A stretch of 64,000 bases of DNA from Planococcus sp. PAMC 21323 (GCF_000785555.1 NZ_CP009129.1:186001-250000); one strand, 5' to 3'; positions 24,742-33,980 are shown, numbered from the stretch's first letter. Program-made: numbers and translations. Notes: generated by a model not told the origin, from the letters alone.

Positions 24742-25797
24742 TTATTTCATGACATTTAAACGTTGATAACTATCGAATTTTGAACCCCAGTATTTATCAT
24801 TCAAACTTGTAATTTGAACGCGATCACCACCGGCGTGAATAAAGCTGTTATTTCCAATGAAAATTCCCATATGTGAGATACCCGGGCGATAAGTATTCTT
24901 AAAGAAAACTAAGTCGCCGATTTCAGGAGAGCTTACAGGCGAAGATAACGCGTAAAAACCGGTTGTGTTTGTTCTTGGAACTTTAAATCCAGCTTGATTA
25001 TAAACATAGTAAATATAACCACTGCAATCAAATCCGCCTGGAGCAGAGCCACCCCATTTGTAAGGAGTACCTAGGAAAGAATTTGCTGATGCTATTAGTG
25101 TAGAAATCGCTCCAGAATTAACAGGAGGAGTTACCACTGGATTCGAAACAGGTACCAATGAACCAGTTGCTGATTTTACATCTACCTTTAAAACTTGACC
25201 AACACGGATTGAGCTAGATTTTAAGCTGTTTGAGCTCATCAATTGAGAAACAGATGTATTATAACGTTTAGCGATATTGGTTAATGTATCGCCACTAACT
25301 ACGCGATACGTGCTCGTGCTAGAGACTGTAGGTGCAGTTGCAGGAACTTTAATTGTCGGTGTTGGAGCGGAAGTGACTGCTTTACCGCTAACTACTAGTT
25401 TTTGATTAGGAAAAATATTACTTCCGGATAGTTTGTTTAATTGTTGGATTGAGCTAACACTCGTACTGTGAAGTCGAGCTATATGTGACAATGTATCTCC
25501 TGACTTTACTGTATATGTATTTGTCGAGCTTACTGAGGTAGTTGAGACAGTAGTTTTTGGCGAAGTAGCGACTGTCGTTGAAGCAGCTGAAACTTTGATC
25601 GACTGATTTGGAAAAATGGAATTTGATGATAGGTTATTCCACTGAAGCAATTGATTGACGGAGGTGTTATTGCTTGTTGCGATTTTCCATAATGTATCTC
25701 CTGGTTTTACTGTATAAGTACTTGCCTCTGTACTTGAAGTCCCAATCGCCATTGATAACGCTGTAGCTGCAAATAAAGTGAAAAAAATCTTTCTCAT
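24742..25797 (-). CDS. LysM-NlpC/P60 peptidoglycan endopeptidase (LytE/CwlS-like)
   Basis: A 351-residue secreted wall hydrolase. A signal peptide spans about 1-25. Three LysM modules bind glycan (about 28-70, 95-137, 163-205), each opening Y-x-V-x-x-GDTL and separated by Ser/Thr/Pro linkers. The C-terminal NlpC/P60 domain (about 232-351) has catalytic Cys258 (FDCSGY), His309 (ISHMGI) and His321 (FIHAGG). It cuts D-Glu to diamino-acid bonds during growth. I moved the start to ATG 25797, preceded by AAAGGGG; an in-frame start 33 bases earlier lacks a ribosome site. A WalR-type box in the right orientation lies 103 bases upstream. Confidence 0.93.
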   Translation of the reverse strand: MRKIFFTLFAATALSMAIGTSSTEASTYTVKPGDTLWKIATSNNTSVNQLLQWNNLSSNSIFPNQSIKVSAASTTVATSPKTTVSTTSVSSTNTYTVKSGDTLSHIARLHSTSVSSIQQLNKLSGSNIFPNQKLVVSGKAVTSAPTPTIKVPATAPTVSSTSTYRVVSGDTLTNIAKRYNTSVSQLMSSNSLKSSSIRVGQVLKVDVKSATGSLVPVSNPVVTPPVNSGAISTLIASANSFLGTPYKWGGSAPGGFDCSGYIYYVYNQAGFKVPRTNTTGFYALSSPVSSPEIGDLVFFKNTYRPGISHMGIFIGNNSFIHAGGDRVQITSLNDKYWGSKFDSYQRLNVMK

Positions 25798-25859
25798 CCT
25801 CAAACCCCTTTTTGTTGTTTTATTTATCAATAATTTGGTCTTTTTTTGTGAGTTACTTA

Positions 25860-25888
25860 ATTCTATATAATTAATGCAATATAGGCAA
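25860..25888 (-). promoter_or_regulatory. Promoter of the LysM-P60 gene
   Basis: TTGCCT (25888-25883) and TAGAAT (25865-25860) on the minus strand, spaced by 17 bases. Confidence 0.55.
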
Positions 25889-25899
25889 TACGATTCAAT

Positions 25900-25916
25900 A
25901 TTACAATTGTGTTACA
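25900..25916 (-). promoter_or_regulatory. WalR (YycF) binding box
   Basis: The minus strand reads TGTAAC-N5-TGTAAT, an exact fit to TGTWAH-N5-TGTWAH in coding orientation. It ends 12 bases upstream of the predicted -35, the position used by WalR to activate wall hydrolase genes. The remaining 388-base gap (25798-26185) is AT-rich. It also holds a tentative promoter for the acyl-CoA ligase (TTGCAA 26114-26119, N17, CATTAT 26137-26142) and nothing else I recognise. Confidence 0.7.
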
Positions 25917-26185
25917 AAGATGAAAGTAATGAAAATAGGAATTATGAATTTTAAAGTAACACGATAATGGAAAATTAATGAATTATATACTTTCACAAAT
26001 ACTATATCGACTGTTTTTGATAAAAGTTAATAGTTTTTATTAAAAAATTGTTTATTTAAAAATACAGAGAACTTTTTAGGAGAATACTATTTTTCTTACG
26101 AGATTAATAATTATTGCAATATTACCTTTTTTCTGACATTATGAAGAGATATGATGCATAAAGTTAGAAGGAGGCGGAGCAAAGA

Positions 26186-27760
26186 ATGTATGCAACACTT
26201 GGAAGTATCTTCGATCAGACAGTGAGCATGTATCCGAACAAGGAAGCGCTAGTTGATATAAGAAGAGGACAAAGATGGACTTATTCTCAATGGAGTGACG
26301 AAGTTCATCGTTTAGCGAATGCACTCATTGCAGCAGGTGTCTGCAAAGGAGATCGGGTTTCAAGTTTTCTTTTCAATAATAGTGAATTGCCAACTGCGCT
26401 GTTCGCCTGCGCAAAAATCGGAGCTGTATTTAATCCTATCAACTTCCGTTTAAAGCCCGAGGAGTTGATCTATATATTAAACGATGCAACACCCGAAATT
26501 GTCCTTTTTGAAGAAGCATTAAAAGAGACGGTTGAAAAAGTGGCTGACCAATTTCCAAGTATCCAGTTTTGGTTTATAGACGAAGATGTTCCAGAATATG
26601 CAGTAAGTTATCAAGAACAGGTTAATGCAGCCACACTGATAGATCCTCTTGTAGAAGTAGAAGAAACAGATATTTATGCAATCATGTATACGAGCGGAAC
26701 TACCGGGCGGCCTAAAGGAGTTATCCACTCTCACCGCAACATGGCAGAACAAAGTATGGCATGTATTGCGATGCTAAAATATACTAAAAATGACGTAGGT
26801 CTAGTGATTGCGCCGATGTTCCACTGTGCCGAACTGCATTGTTGCATCATTCCGCGTGTCCAAGCAGGTGCTTCAAGCATTATTATGCACCAGTTTAATC
26901 CTCAATTAGCAGTCGATACCGTCGAAAGTGCAAAGGTTACAGTTATGTTCGCAGTACCAACAATGTGGAGCATGATGACAGAAATAGCTGGTGCAAATTC
27001 GAAAGTGCAAACCTTGAAGCGTGGATTATATGGAGCAGCTCCAATGGCACCTGTTCTCGTTAAACGAGTTAAAGACATTCTTGGAATTGAATTAATCCAA
27101 GCGTATGGCCAAACGGAAATGGGACCAGCTATAACTTTTCTAACTGAGGATGAGCAGCTAACTAAAGCGGGATCTGCAGGTAAACCTGCTTATAATCATG
27201 AGATTCGAATTGTTCGGCCACAAGACCATGGACCTTCAGAACCAGATGATCAACTAGAACCATTTGAAGTGGGTGAAATCATTGTTCGGGGTCCGAGTAT
27301 GATGTTAGGATATTTTCATCGTGCGCAAGCTACAGCTCGGGTCATGTATAAAGATTGGTATCATACTAGCGACTTAGGATATATGGATGAAGAAGGCTAT
27401 TTATATGTGTCCGACCGAGTCGATGACATGATTATTAGTGGTGGGGAAAATATTTATCCGCGTGAAGTAGAAGATGCACTGCATGGACATGAGTTGGTTC
27501 AAGATGTTGCTGTATTAGGCATACCCGACGAAAAGTGGGGAGAGTCGGTAATAGCATTTGTCGTCGTGAAAAATGAGTTATTGACTAAAGATCAGTTAGA
27601 GGAATATTGCTTGAACAACGAAAACTTAGCGCGATTCAAAAGACCTAGAACGTATCACTTTGTTGAAGAGTTACCTCGAAATGCTAGTGGAAAAATACAG
27701 AAATTTTTATTGCGCGAGTTATACGCAGATCAAAAGCTTAAAGAAAATGACGAAAATTGA
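26186..27760 (+). CDS. Fatty-acyl-CoA ligase (AMP-binding, class I adenylate-forming)
   Basis: A 524-residue adenylate-forming enzyme that activates a carboxylic acid with ATP and joins it to CoA. Motif A3 is YTSGTTGRPKGV near residue 172, motif A5 is YGQTEMGP near 308, A7 is YHTSDLGYMDEEGYLYVSDR, and the catalytic lysine is in NASGKIQKF near the C-terminus. Similarity is to long- and medium-chain acyl-CoA ligases. The acid cannot be named. ATG 26186 follows AAGGAGGCGGAG. A hotdog thioesterase begins 30 bases after the stop, so the pair may form and release CoA esters of the same class. Confidence 0.92.
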   Translation: MYATLGSIFDQTVSMYPNKEALVDIRRGQRWTYSQWSDEVHRLANALIAAGVCKGDRVSSFLFNNSELPTALFACAKIGAVFNPINFRLKPEELIYILNDATPEIVLFEEALKETVEKVADQFPSIQFWFIDEDVPEYAVSYQEQVNAATLIDPLVEVEETDIYAIMYTSGTTGRPKGVIHSHRNMAEQSMACIAMLKYTKNDVGLVIAPMFHCAELHCCIIPRVQAGASSIIMHQFNPQLAVDTVESAKVTVMFAVPTMWSMMTEIAGANSKVQTLKRGLYGAAPMAPVLVKRVKDILGIELIQAYGQTEMGPAITFLTEDEQLTKAGSAGKPAYNHEIRIVRPQDHGPSEPDDQLEPFEVGEIIVRGPSMMLGYFHRAQATARVMYKDWYHTSDLGYMDEEGYLYVSDRVDDMIISGGENIYPREVEDALHGHELVQDVAVLGIPDEKWGESVIAFVVVKNELLTKDQLEEYCLNNENLARFKRPRTYHFVEELPRNASGKIQKFLLRELYADQKLKENDEN

Positions 27761-27789
27761 AGGTATGTGTTGAGAAGGAGAATGTTAAC

Positions 27790-28185
27790 ATGGAAATGAA
27801 GCCGATGGATGAAACTATTATTGGCATATTGGGGATTGAACTAGGTGAAATGACTTCAGAAAAAGCAATAGCTACTATGCCGGTACATGGACCTACGCAT
27901 CAAGTTTTTGGCCAACTTCATGGAGGAGCATCTGTAGTTTTGGCAGAAACAGTTGCGAGTTTTGGCACTTGGAATTTAATCGACCAAGAAAATGAGACTG
28001 CAGTAGGTTTGGAAATCAACGCCAACCATTTACGTGGAAAAAGTGAGGGCATCGTGACTGCGATTGGTACACCTCTTCATAAAGGAAGAACGACAATGGT
28101 CTGGGATGTTAAAATTGTTGATGAAGAAGATAAATTGATTTGTGTTTCTAGATGCACAGTAGCTATTGTTCAAAAGAAAAAGTAG
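27790..28185 (+). CDS. PaaI/MenI-type hotdog thioesterase
   Basis: A 131-residue single-hotdog protein that hydrolyses acyl-CoA thioesters. The key motif is FGQLHGGASVVLAETVAS, with the catalytic Glu on the long helix. FGTWNL and GLEINANHLRG follow, close to 1,4-dihydroxy-2-naphthoyl-CoA thioesterases (MenI) and PaaI. I start it at ATG 27790, nine bases after AAGGAG; an in-frame TTG at 27757 overlaps the ligase stop but lacks a ribosome site. It is co-transcribed with the acyl-CoA ligase. Confidence 0.88.
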   Translation: MEMKPMDETIIGILGIELGEMTSEKAIATMPVHGPTHQVFGQLHGGASVVLAETVASFGTWNLIDQENETAVGLEINANHLRGKSEGIVTAIGTPLHKGRTTMVWDVKIVDEEDKLICVSRCTVAIVQKKK

Positions 28186-28251
28186 TGTAAAAAGACAAAG
28201 TCTTAATAAGATGAATAGTGGTGTATAAGCTCCAATCGATCTGACCACTTT

Positions 28252-28357
28252 GCTTTCCTGTGGGATAGCGAAGCGACGAAATCCACTCGGGCGACTAGCC
28301 CGAGTTAGTTCGGCGCAAGCCCGCGGAAAGCGTCCGCCTGGAGTGCAGAATACGGAA
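28252..28357. repeat. Interspersed GC-rich palindromic repeat (Bacillaceae/Planococcaceae type)
   Basis: A GC-rich block in an AT-rich gap. Outer arms GCTTTCC (28252-28258) and GGAAAGC (28325-28331) pair, with CCCGCGG-like sequence beside them. An inner hairpin CTCGGGC/GCCCGAG lies at 28286-28304. It is followed by the CGTCCGCCTGGAGTG motif found in repeats scattered in intergenic regions of related genomes. No coding capacity and no transposase. It is probably a non-autonomous mobile or structural element. The 346-base gap (28186-28531) holds this, the hairpin at 28422-28455 and no gene. Confidence 0.7.
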
Positions 28358-28421
28358 TAAACAAGTTGAAAAAAATATTCATTCTCTAACTATCATGAAT
28401 ATCCTTTTGTCTACAAGCTGA

Positions 28422-28455
28422 GACAATCCCTTACTCAGGAGAGTAAGGGATTGTC
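28422..28455. terminator. Strong hairpin downstream of the repeat
   Basis: GACAATCCCTTACTC and its complement form a perfect 15-base-pair stem with an AGGA loop. Only three T residues follow, so termination is likely but not certain. Confidence 0.6.
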
Positions 28456-28531
28456 TTTGCCTATAGAGAGTTTTTCGTTTAAAGGCATGTTAGTATATAC
28501 AATAAAGAAATGTAAAGTGAGAGTGGTTTAT

Positions 28532-29494
28532 ATGTTCAATTCTTTAACTGAATTAATGGAAGCAAAAAACTTGAAAGACAAACGTTCAGTTCCGTGGAAC
28601 CAAATTTGTCAAGAAGAGCAATTGTCCGAGCAATTTATTAAAGAAAATGTAGACCAGGTAAATTGGCAGTTAATCTCTGGTCACCAAGAGTTGTCGGAAG
28701 GTTTTATCCAGAAATATAAAAATCGCTTATTTTGGGACAAAGTGATCCAAACACAAAAACTCTCGGAAAGTTTTATTGAGAAATATGCCAATAAAAAGAA
28801 ATGGCAACCAATCGCTATTGAAGAATTAAGCAAAAAGCAGCAAAAAACCTTTGAAAAAGAAAGTCGACCATTTGAGGCAACATATTATTGGAAGCTTGTT
28901 TCAAAAAAACAACAATTAGCAAATGCTAAAGGCTTGTCACCGATGTTTATCGAAAAGCATCAAAAAAAATTAGACTGGACTGAACTTAGTCGTCATCAGC
29001 ATTTACCGATGCCGTTAATCTATCGTCATGCTCATCAAGTAGACTGGATTTTGGTTACGCGTCATCAAGTCTTATCTGAACGCTTTATCGAAAAGTACAG
29101 CAATCACGTTGAATGGGAAACGATCTCGTTTCACCAGTCTTTGTCCGAGCGTTTTATCAATCGGCATCATGGAAAAATGAGTTTTATTTCAGCACAAGAG
29201 AGACGTTCTGAAACGTTTCTTTTCACACATTTAGATAAAATGGATGCTGCATCGATCATAGAGCATCAACAGTTAGCTAATGTGAAAAGATACGAGCCAT
29301 TTGATGTTTATATCCTGACAAAAGGTGATCAACGAAAATACATGATTAAATTTCATAAATCGACTGAAGCTTTGGAAGCAATTCGCAAAGTTGATGAAGA
29401 AGAGTTGTATGAACACTTGGAAGAGAATGGTTTATTAATAGTGATTGAAGAAGACTTTCCAGAACTAACGATTATTGGAGATATGCGGTTCTAA
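28532..29494 (+). CDS. Uncharacterised protein of 23-residue W-x2-I-S...LSExFI repeats
   Basis: A 320-residue soluble protein without a signal peptide. Residues 20-245 consist of tandem repeats with the pattern W-x2-[IVL]-[SC]-x2-Q-x-L-S-E-x-F-I-x-[KR]. Repeat-starting Trp residues are 22, 45, 68, 91, 120, 149, 172 and 195, with Phe218 next, so the period is exactly 23 except for two 29-residue units in the middle. The pattern predicts a helical solenoid, suited to protein binding. Similar repeats occur in phage and giant-virus proteins. The last 80 residues form a different, acidic domain. I start at ATG 28532. No function is assigned. Confidence 0.75.
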   Translation: MFNSLTELMEAKNLKDKRSVPWNQICQEEQLSEQFIKENVDQVNWQLISGHQELSEGFIQKYKNRLFWDKVIQTQKLSESFIEKYANKKKWQPIAIEELSKKQQKTFEKESRPFEATYYWKLVSKKQQLANAKGLSPMFIEKHQKKLDWTELSRHQHLPMPLIYRHAHQVDWILVTRHQVLSERFIEKYSNHVEWETISFHQSLSERFINRHHGKMSFISAQERRSETFLFTHLDKMDAASIIEHQQLANVKRYEPFDVYILTKGDQRKYMIKFHKSTEALEAIRKVDEEELYEHLEENGLLIVIEEDFPELTIIGDMRF

Positions 29495-29587
29495 TGATCT
29501 ATTTAGACAGTGACTGACAATTGAACGCTGATTTTTAATGAGAATCGGGTTATACTAAAGAAAAAATTGAAAGTTGGGATTTTATTC

Positions 29588-31252
29588 ATGGCTTTTACGG
29601 ACTTATCGATTGCGAGCGAAGCGACTATACAGCCGATTTTAGAAATTGCACAACAAGCAGGTATTCCTAAAGAGGCTTTAGAACTTTACGGAAACTTTAA
29701 AGCAAAGATTAATGTAGATCAATTAAAACCTGTTCAAAAAATGGGACAAGTTGTTCTAGTAACGGCAATTAGTCCAACTCCTGCTGGAGAAGGTAAGTCT
29801 ACTGTAACTGTAGGATTAGCAGATGCTTTTAAGCAATTGAAAGAATCAGTAGCGGTAGCGCTTCGTGAACCATCTTTAGGTCCTGTCATGGGCGTAAAAG
29901 GCGGTGCTACTGGAGGCGGCTTTGCACAAGTTTTGCCAATGGAAGATATCAATTTGCATTTTACGGGTGATATTCACGCGATTACTTCAGCGAATAATGC
30001 GTTAGCCGCCTTAATAGACAATCACTTGCACCAAAAAAATGTTTTAAATATTGACCCACGCCGAATTACTTGGAAACGAGTGTTGGATATTAACGACCGT
30101 GCGCTTCGACAAGTAACGATTGGGCTAGGTGGTCCTGGACAAGGGATTCCTCGTCAAGATGGCTTTGATATTACCGTAGCTTCGGAAATCATGGCAGTTT
30201 TATGTTTAGCGACTTCTCTTGCTGATTTGAAAGAACGATTGGCACAAATGGTTATTGGCTATACCTATGACAGAGAGCCAGTTACGGTTAGAGACCTTGA
30301 AGCAGAAGGCGCGTTAACTTTATTGTTAAAAGAGGCTTTCAAACCAAATTTAGTTCAAACGATTGAAGGAACTCCAGCTATCATCCACGGCGGTCCTTTT
30401 GCCAATATCGCTCATGGCTGTAACTCGCTAATTGCAACAAACACAGCAAGACAGATAGCGGATATTGTCGTAACAGAAGCAGGCTTTGGGGCTGATTTGG
30501 GTGCTGAGAAGTTTATGCACATCAAGTCGAGAAAAGGTGGGTTTAATCCAGATGCCGTTGTTATTGTGGCAACTATTCGAGCACTTAAAATGCATGGTGG
30601 GGTAGCGAAAGATCAGTTGAAAGAAGAAAATGCGAATGCTGTAGAACGCGGAATGGTCAATTTGGCCAAGCATGTAGATACGATTCAACAATTCGGTATT
30701 GAGCCTGTTGTTGCATTAAATCGCTTTGCTGGTGATAGTGAAGAAGAATTAGCCACAGTACTCGATTGGGCAAAGCAACAAGGTGTGGCGATTGCTTTAA
30801 CAGAGGTTTGGGGAAAAGGCGGGCAAGGTGGAGTAGCTTTAGCTAAACTTGTAAAGCAAGAACTACAACGTCCAACAAACTTTCAACTACTTTATAAAGA
30901 AGAAGATTCAATCGAAGAAAAACTTCGGACAATTGTTCAAAAAGTGTATGGAGGAGCAGATATTCAATTATCCGACCTTGCACAAAAGCAACTTGTGGAA
31001 TTGAAAAAATTCGGTTGGGATTCTTTGCCAATCTGTATGGCGAAAACGCAGTATTCATTATCGGATCAACCTAAGTTATTAGGGCGTCCAGAAGGATTCA
31101 TCATTACCATCCGAGAGATTATGCCAAAACTCGGCGCAGGTTTTTTGGTGTGCTTAACAGGCGATATTATGACGATGCCTGGTCTTCCTAAAAAGCCTGC
31201 CGCATTGAGCATGGATGTTACTGCAGATGGAAGCGCAGTTGGTTTATTTTAA
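29588..31252 (+). CDS. fhs: Formate--tetrahydrofolate ligase
   Basis: A 554-residue enzyme joining formate to tetrahydrofolate with ATP, feeding purine and formyl-methionine synthesis. The nucleotide-binding P-loop is [14 protein letters not shown] near residue 66. [28 protein letters not shown] and [13 protein letters not shown] are family hallmarks. I place the start at ATG 29588; an earlier in-frame TTG at 29567 would add seven residues, and the ribosome site (AAAGTTGGG) fits the ATG better. It is a single-gene unit with its own terminator. Confidence 0.95.
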   Translation: MAFTDLSIASEATIQPILEIAQQAGIPKEALELYGNFKAKINVDQLKPVQKMGQVVLVTAISPTPAGEGKSTVTVGLADAFKQLKESVAVALREPSLGPVMGVKGGATGGGFAQVLPMEDINLHFTGDIHAITSANNALAALIDNHLHQKNVLNIDPRRITWKRVLDINDRALRQVTIGLGGPGQGIPRQDGFDITVASEIMAVLCLATSLADLKERLAQMVIGYTYDREPVTVRDLEAEGALTLLLKEAFKPNLVQTIEGTPAIIHGGPFANIAHGCNSLIATNTARQIADIVVTEAGFGADLGAEKFMHIKSRKGGFNPDAVVIVATIRALKMHGGVAKDQLKEENANAVERGMVNLAKHVDTIQQFGIEPVVALNRFAGDSEEELATVLDWAKQQGVAIALTEVWGKGGQGGVALAKLVKQELQRPTNFQLLYKEEDSIEEKLRTIVQKVYGGADIQLSDLAQKQLVELKKFGWDSLPICMAKTQYSLSDQPKLLGRPEGFIITIREIMPKLGAGFLVCLTGDIMTMPGLPKKPAALSMDVTADGSAVGLF

Positions 31253-31289
31253 GTAAGAAAAACTTGGTATTAATCTCAAGTCAACTAGT

Positions 31290-31328
31290 AAGAGGTATTG
31301 GAATGATTCATTCCAATACCTCTTTTTA
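31290..31328 (+). terminator. Terminator of fhs
   Basis: A 16-base-pair stem (AAGAGGTATTGGAATG and complement) with loop ATT, then T5. Confidence 0.93.
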
Positions 31329-31481
31329 TTCATCGACATGTATTTTAAAGTCAACAATAAATTAATGTGGTTGAAGTATCAGTTAAATAAGACGCGTTGT
31401 GAAGATGGATGGTAGAATATAGGGACTAACAATGAACGATACGAAGATACCAGTCTAGTTGATATTACAGGAGGAACGAAT

Positions 31482-31703
31482 ATGAACTGCCAAATTGCTG
31501 TCACAGATTTTATTGAGCAAAACACAGCGATTTATATAAAAGTAGAGCTTTATGACCCACAAACAAATCAACGTTATCAAGAAGAGCTTCGATTTTTAGG
31601 CGATTTATTATATGGCGATTTGGTACATGAGAAAAAATCTCCTTTAACAGAACCTTGTCGACTCGAGACCATTGCATATTTGAAAACTTATTTTAACCGA
31701 TAA
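31482..31703 (+). CDS. Small uncharacterised protein
   Basis: A 73-residue soluble protein, with a perfect AGGAGG site ten bases before ATG 31482, so it is real. It has no signal, membrane helix or motif that I know. The pattern suggests a short beta-rich N-terminal half (QIAVTDFIEQNTAIYIKVELY) and a helical end. It lies 16 bases before the DUF4139 gene, so the two are probably co-transcribed and related in function. Confidence 0.65.
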   Translation: MNCQIAVTDFIEQNTAIYIKVELYDPQTNQRYQEELRFLGDLLYGDLVHEKKSPLTEPCRLETIAYLKTYFNR

Positions 31704-31719
31704 ATGAGGGGGGATTTGG

Positions 31720-33009
31720 ATGGAATTCCAATCAACAAACCAACATTTACTATCTCAAAGAATAACTGTATATAACGATGGGTTTGGATTGGTTAAGGAA
31801 GTAAGGCAAGTTCAAGGGAAAAAAGATGTGAATAAAATCCGATTTTTAGATATCTCCCCCGAAATTGAAGCAGATTCTATTTTGATAGAAGGACTCCATG
31901 TATTAGAACAAAGCTATACCTCAAACTTGGTCAGTAAAGAAAAATTATTGGAAAAGTATATTGAAAAAATCATATTAGTGAAAAATGAAAAGCAAAATGA
32001 GGAAATGGAAATACGTCTATTAAGTGGGGCTGACCCGATTATTGCTGAACGAATTGATACGGGAGAGATCATCATTAGTCCAAGTGGACAGTTGATTTTT
32101 CCATTATTGCCAGAAGGGCTATTCACAAAACCAGCATTAGTTTGCAAAATAACCGCGATGGAAGCAGATTCGGAAGTGGAAATTTCCTATTTAACAAAGG
32201 GGCTAGAATGGCGAGCAAATTATGTTGCAAAAATCTGTGGCTCGGCAATCAACCTTACCGGATGGTTTCAAATCACTAATAATAGTGGCATGAATTTCTC
32301 TGGAAGTCAGTTTAAATTGGCTGCCGGAAAAGTAAATCGGTATATAGATGGTTCCGCTCTGCAAATGCATTCTAAGCTATTTTCAATAGCGGGGGAACCG
32401 GACTCTAGCTTTCAAAAACATCGTGTTGCCGACTCCCATGTGTATAGCATGAATCGTCCGGTGACTATTTTAAACAACCAAATAAAACAAATTAGTTTCT
32501 TAACGATAGAGGAAGTTGTTTTCCGGAGATTATATAAAGTAGATGCTCACAGTCACCAGGCTAAGATCGTGGTTGAATTCGACAATATTGAAGCTAATAA
32601 GTTAGGGATTCCACTGCCTCTCGGTATTGTAAAAGTGTACGAACAAGACATGGGCGACGAAATGATGTTTGTCGGGGAAGATGCCATCCAAAATACAGCT
32701 ATAGGGCAAAAGGTATGTTTATCAATAGGAAAAGCTTTTGATATTATTAGCGAAAGTTGGGAGAAAAAACGAGAAAGAAGCGATCACTTTGACTGTATTA
32801 CTTATATTTATAAAGTGCATAACCAAAAATCAGAGCATATTCGAGTAGACGTAAAACACGAAGTTTTCGAGCAAATCTGGGAGATGGAATCGTCTAGTCA
32901 CGACTACGAGTTGAAGCAATCTAACGAGTTAGAGTTTCGTGTACACATCTCGGCCGGGAAAAAAGTAGAGGTAGAGTTTACTTATAAAGTAGATAGAAGA
33001 ATAATTTAA
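31720..33009 (+). CDS. DUF4139-domain protein (MuiA-like)
   Basis: A 429-residue protein without signal peptide or membrane helix. The N-terminal part has QRITVYNDGFGLVKEVRQV, the typical start of the family, and the core motif TKGLEWRANYVAKI near residue 160, followed by GWFQITNNSGMNFSGSQFKLAAGKVNR. This matches the DUF4139 domain, shared with MuiA, whose biochemical role is unknown. Usual members have a longer coiled-coil N-terminus (DUF4140); here it is short. GAGGGGGGA precedes ATG 31720. It follows a 73-residue gene and precedes yvbH. Confidence 0.78.
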   Translation: MEFQSTNQHLLSQRITVYNDGFGLVKEVRQVQGKKDVNKIRFLDISPEIEADSILIEGLHVLEQSYTSNLVSKEKLLEKYIEKIILVKNEKQNEEMEIRLLSGADPIIAERIDTGEIIISPSGQLIFPLLPEGLFTKPALVCKITAMEADSEVEISYLTKGLEWRANYVAKICGSAINLTGWFQITNNSGMNFSGSQFKLAAGKVNRYIDGSALQMHSKLFSIAGEPDSSFQKHRVADSHVYSMNRPVTILNNQIKQISFLTIEEVVFRRLYKVDAHSHQAKIVVEFDNIEANKLGIPLPLGIVKVYEQDMGDEMMFVGEDAIQNTAIGQKVCLSIGKAFDIISESWEKKRERSDHFDCITYIYKVHNQKSEHIRVDVKHEVFEQIWEMESSSHDYELKQSNELEFRVHISAGKKVEVEFTYKVDRRII

Positions 33010-33069
33010 ATGAGTTTTGATAAAATAAGATGGTCAGAGGAAGTATTTTAAAAATAAAGGAGAAGAGAT

Positions 33070-33684
33070 ATGTTCAAAAAAATGGCTTCAGAAGCGCTAG
33101 GATTATCGGATATTGGGAAAATAATCGACCCGCAAGACTTTGATAAAACAGATTCGGATGATTACGTTATGCATGAAGATGGGGAAAAAATCTATTTTTT
33201 GATCAAAACAAAAGCAGATGAATATTGCTTTACTAATCTCGCGATTATTCATGTAGATGGAGATAGTGCGATGTCGTCTAAACGGACCTTAAAGCGCTAT
33301 CCTTATTCTCAACATACCATTTCGAGCGTTGTGCTTGAAACGGCAGGGAAGATCGATTTAGACGTCGAACTTGCTTTTGTAGTAGGAGCGATACCTTTTA
33401 AAATAGATGTTCAAAAACAGCAGGCCAATCGCTTAACAGATTTGTATAAGTCTTTGTTGAGAATTGCTGAAATTACTCATGAAAATGCCATTATTACAGA
33501 TATGGCAAGTGATAGCTTGAATAAAGCGGTGACTATTTTACAAAATTCCCGAGCGAGTGATGTAGTGCTCGATGATCAATATTCAAAACTAACGGATTTT
33601 GGTTTTACATGGATGACTTCTGTTCGCAACCAATACCATGTAAAAGATTTTGGAGACGTATTTGAAAAATATATCAATAATTGA
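33070..33684 (+). CDS. yvbH: Bacterial PH-domain protein YvbH
   Basis: A 204-residue soluble protein very close to Bacillus YvbH. The N-terminal bacterial PH domain (about 15-130) contains VMHEDGEKIYFLIKTKADEYCFTN and SSKRTLKRYPYSQ. The C-terminal helical part (about 130-204) ends HVKDFGDVFEKYINN and is the YvbH oligomerisation domain. No enzymatic role is known; PH domains of this type may bind proteins. AAAGGAGAAGAG precedes ATG 33070. It lies 60 bases after the DUF4139 gene, possibly in the same unit. Confidence 0.88.
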   Translation: MFKKMASEALGLSDIGKIIDPQDFDKTDSDDYVMHEDGEKIYFLIKTKADEYCFTNLAIIHVDGDSAMSSKRTLKRYPYSQHTISSVVLETAGKIDLDVELAFVVGAIPFKIDVQKQQANRLTDLYKSLLRIAEITHENAIITDMASDSLNKAVTILQNSRASDVVLDDQYSKLTDFGFTWMTSVRNQYHVKDFGDVFEKYINN

Positions 33685-33724
33685 AAATCGCTTTTGGGAA
33701 ATGAAAACGTATAAAAAACCTAAT

Positions 33725-33766
33725 AAATAGATGGATGCTCAAACGGCACCATCTATTTATTATTTT
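33725..33766 (+). terminator. Terminator of the DUF4139/yvbH unit
   Basis: AAATAGATGG (33725-33734) pairs with CCATCTATTT (33749-33758), with a short inner TGC/GCA pairing and a T-rich tail. Confidence 0.75.
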
Positions 33767-33830
33767 AGTGTAATAATAAATGACATTTGGTGTCTGAATT
33801 AAATGAATATTTTTTTAAAAAGCCACTCTC

Positions 33831-33858
33831 TTGAAAAGAGTTAACAGCGTGCTATAAT
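33831..33858 (+). promoter_or_regulatory. Promoter of the xpt-pbuX unit
   Basis: TTGAAA (33831-33836), 16-base spacer, perfect TATAAT (33853-33858). Transcription would start about 15 bases before the riboswitch. Confidence 0.75.
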
Positions 33859-33879
33859 TAGACCATTCAAATAGATTCA

Positions 33880-33946
33880 CTCATATAATAGCGGAAATAG
33901 GGTCCGCGAGTTTCTACCGGTTTGCCGTAAACAAACTGACTATGAG
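33880..33946 (+). ncRNA. Purine (guanine-class) riboswitch aptamer
   Basis: All three helices are visible: P1 CTCATA/TATGAG closing the element, P2 GCGGA/TCCGC, and P3 GTTTG/CAAAC with loop CCGTAAA. The conserved junctions ATAATA, TTTCTACC and GACTATGAG are intact. The base that reads the ligand is C (GACTATG, where adenine riboswitches have GATTATG), so guanine, hypoxanthine or xanthine is the ligand. It controls xpt-pbuX, as in Bacillus. Confidence 0.95.
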
Positions 33947-33980
33947 AAGCAACGAAGCAGAGGGATTTTGCCTTTTTTAG

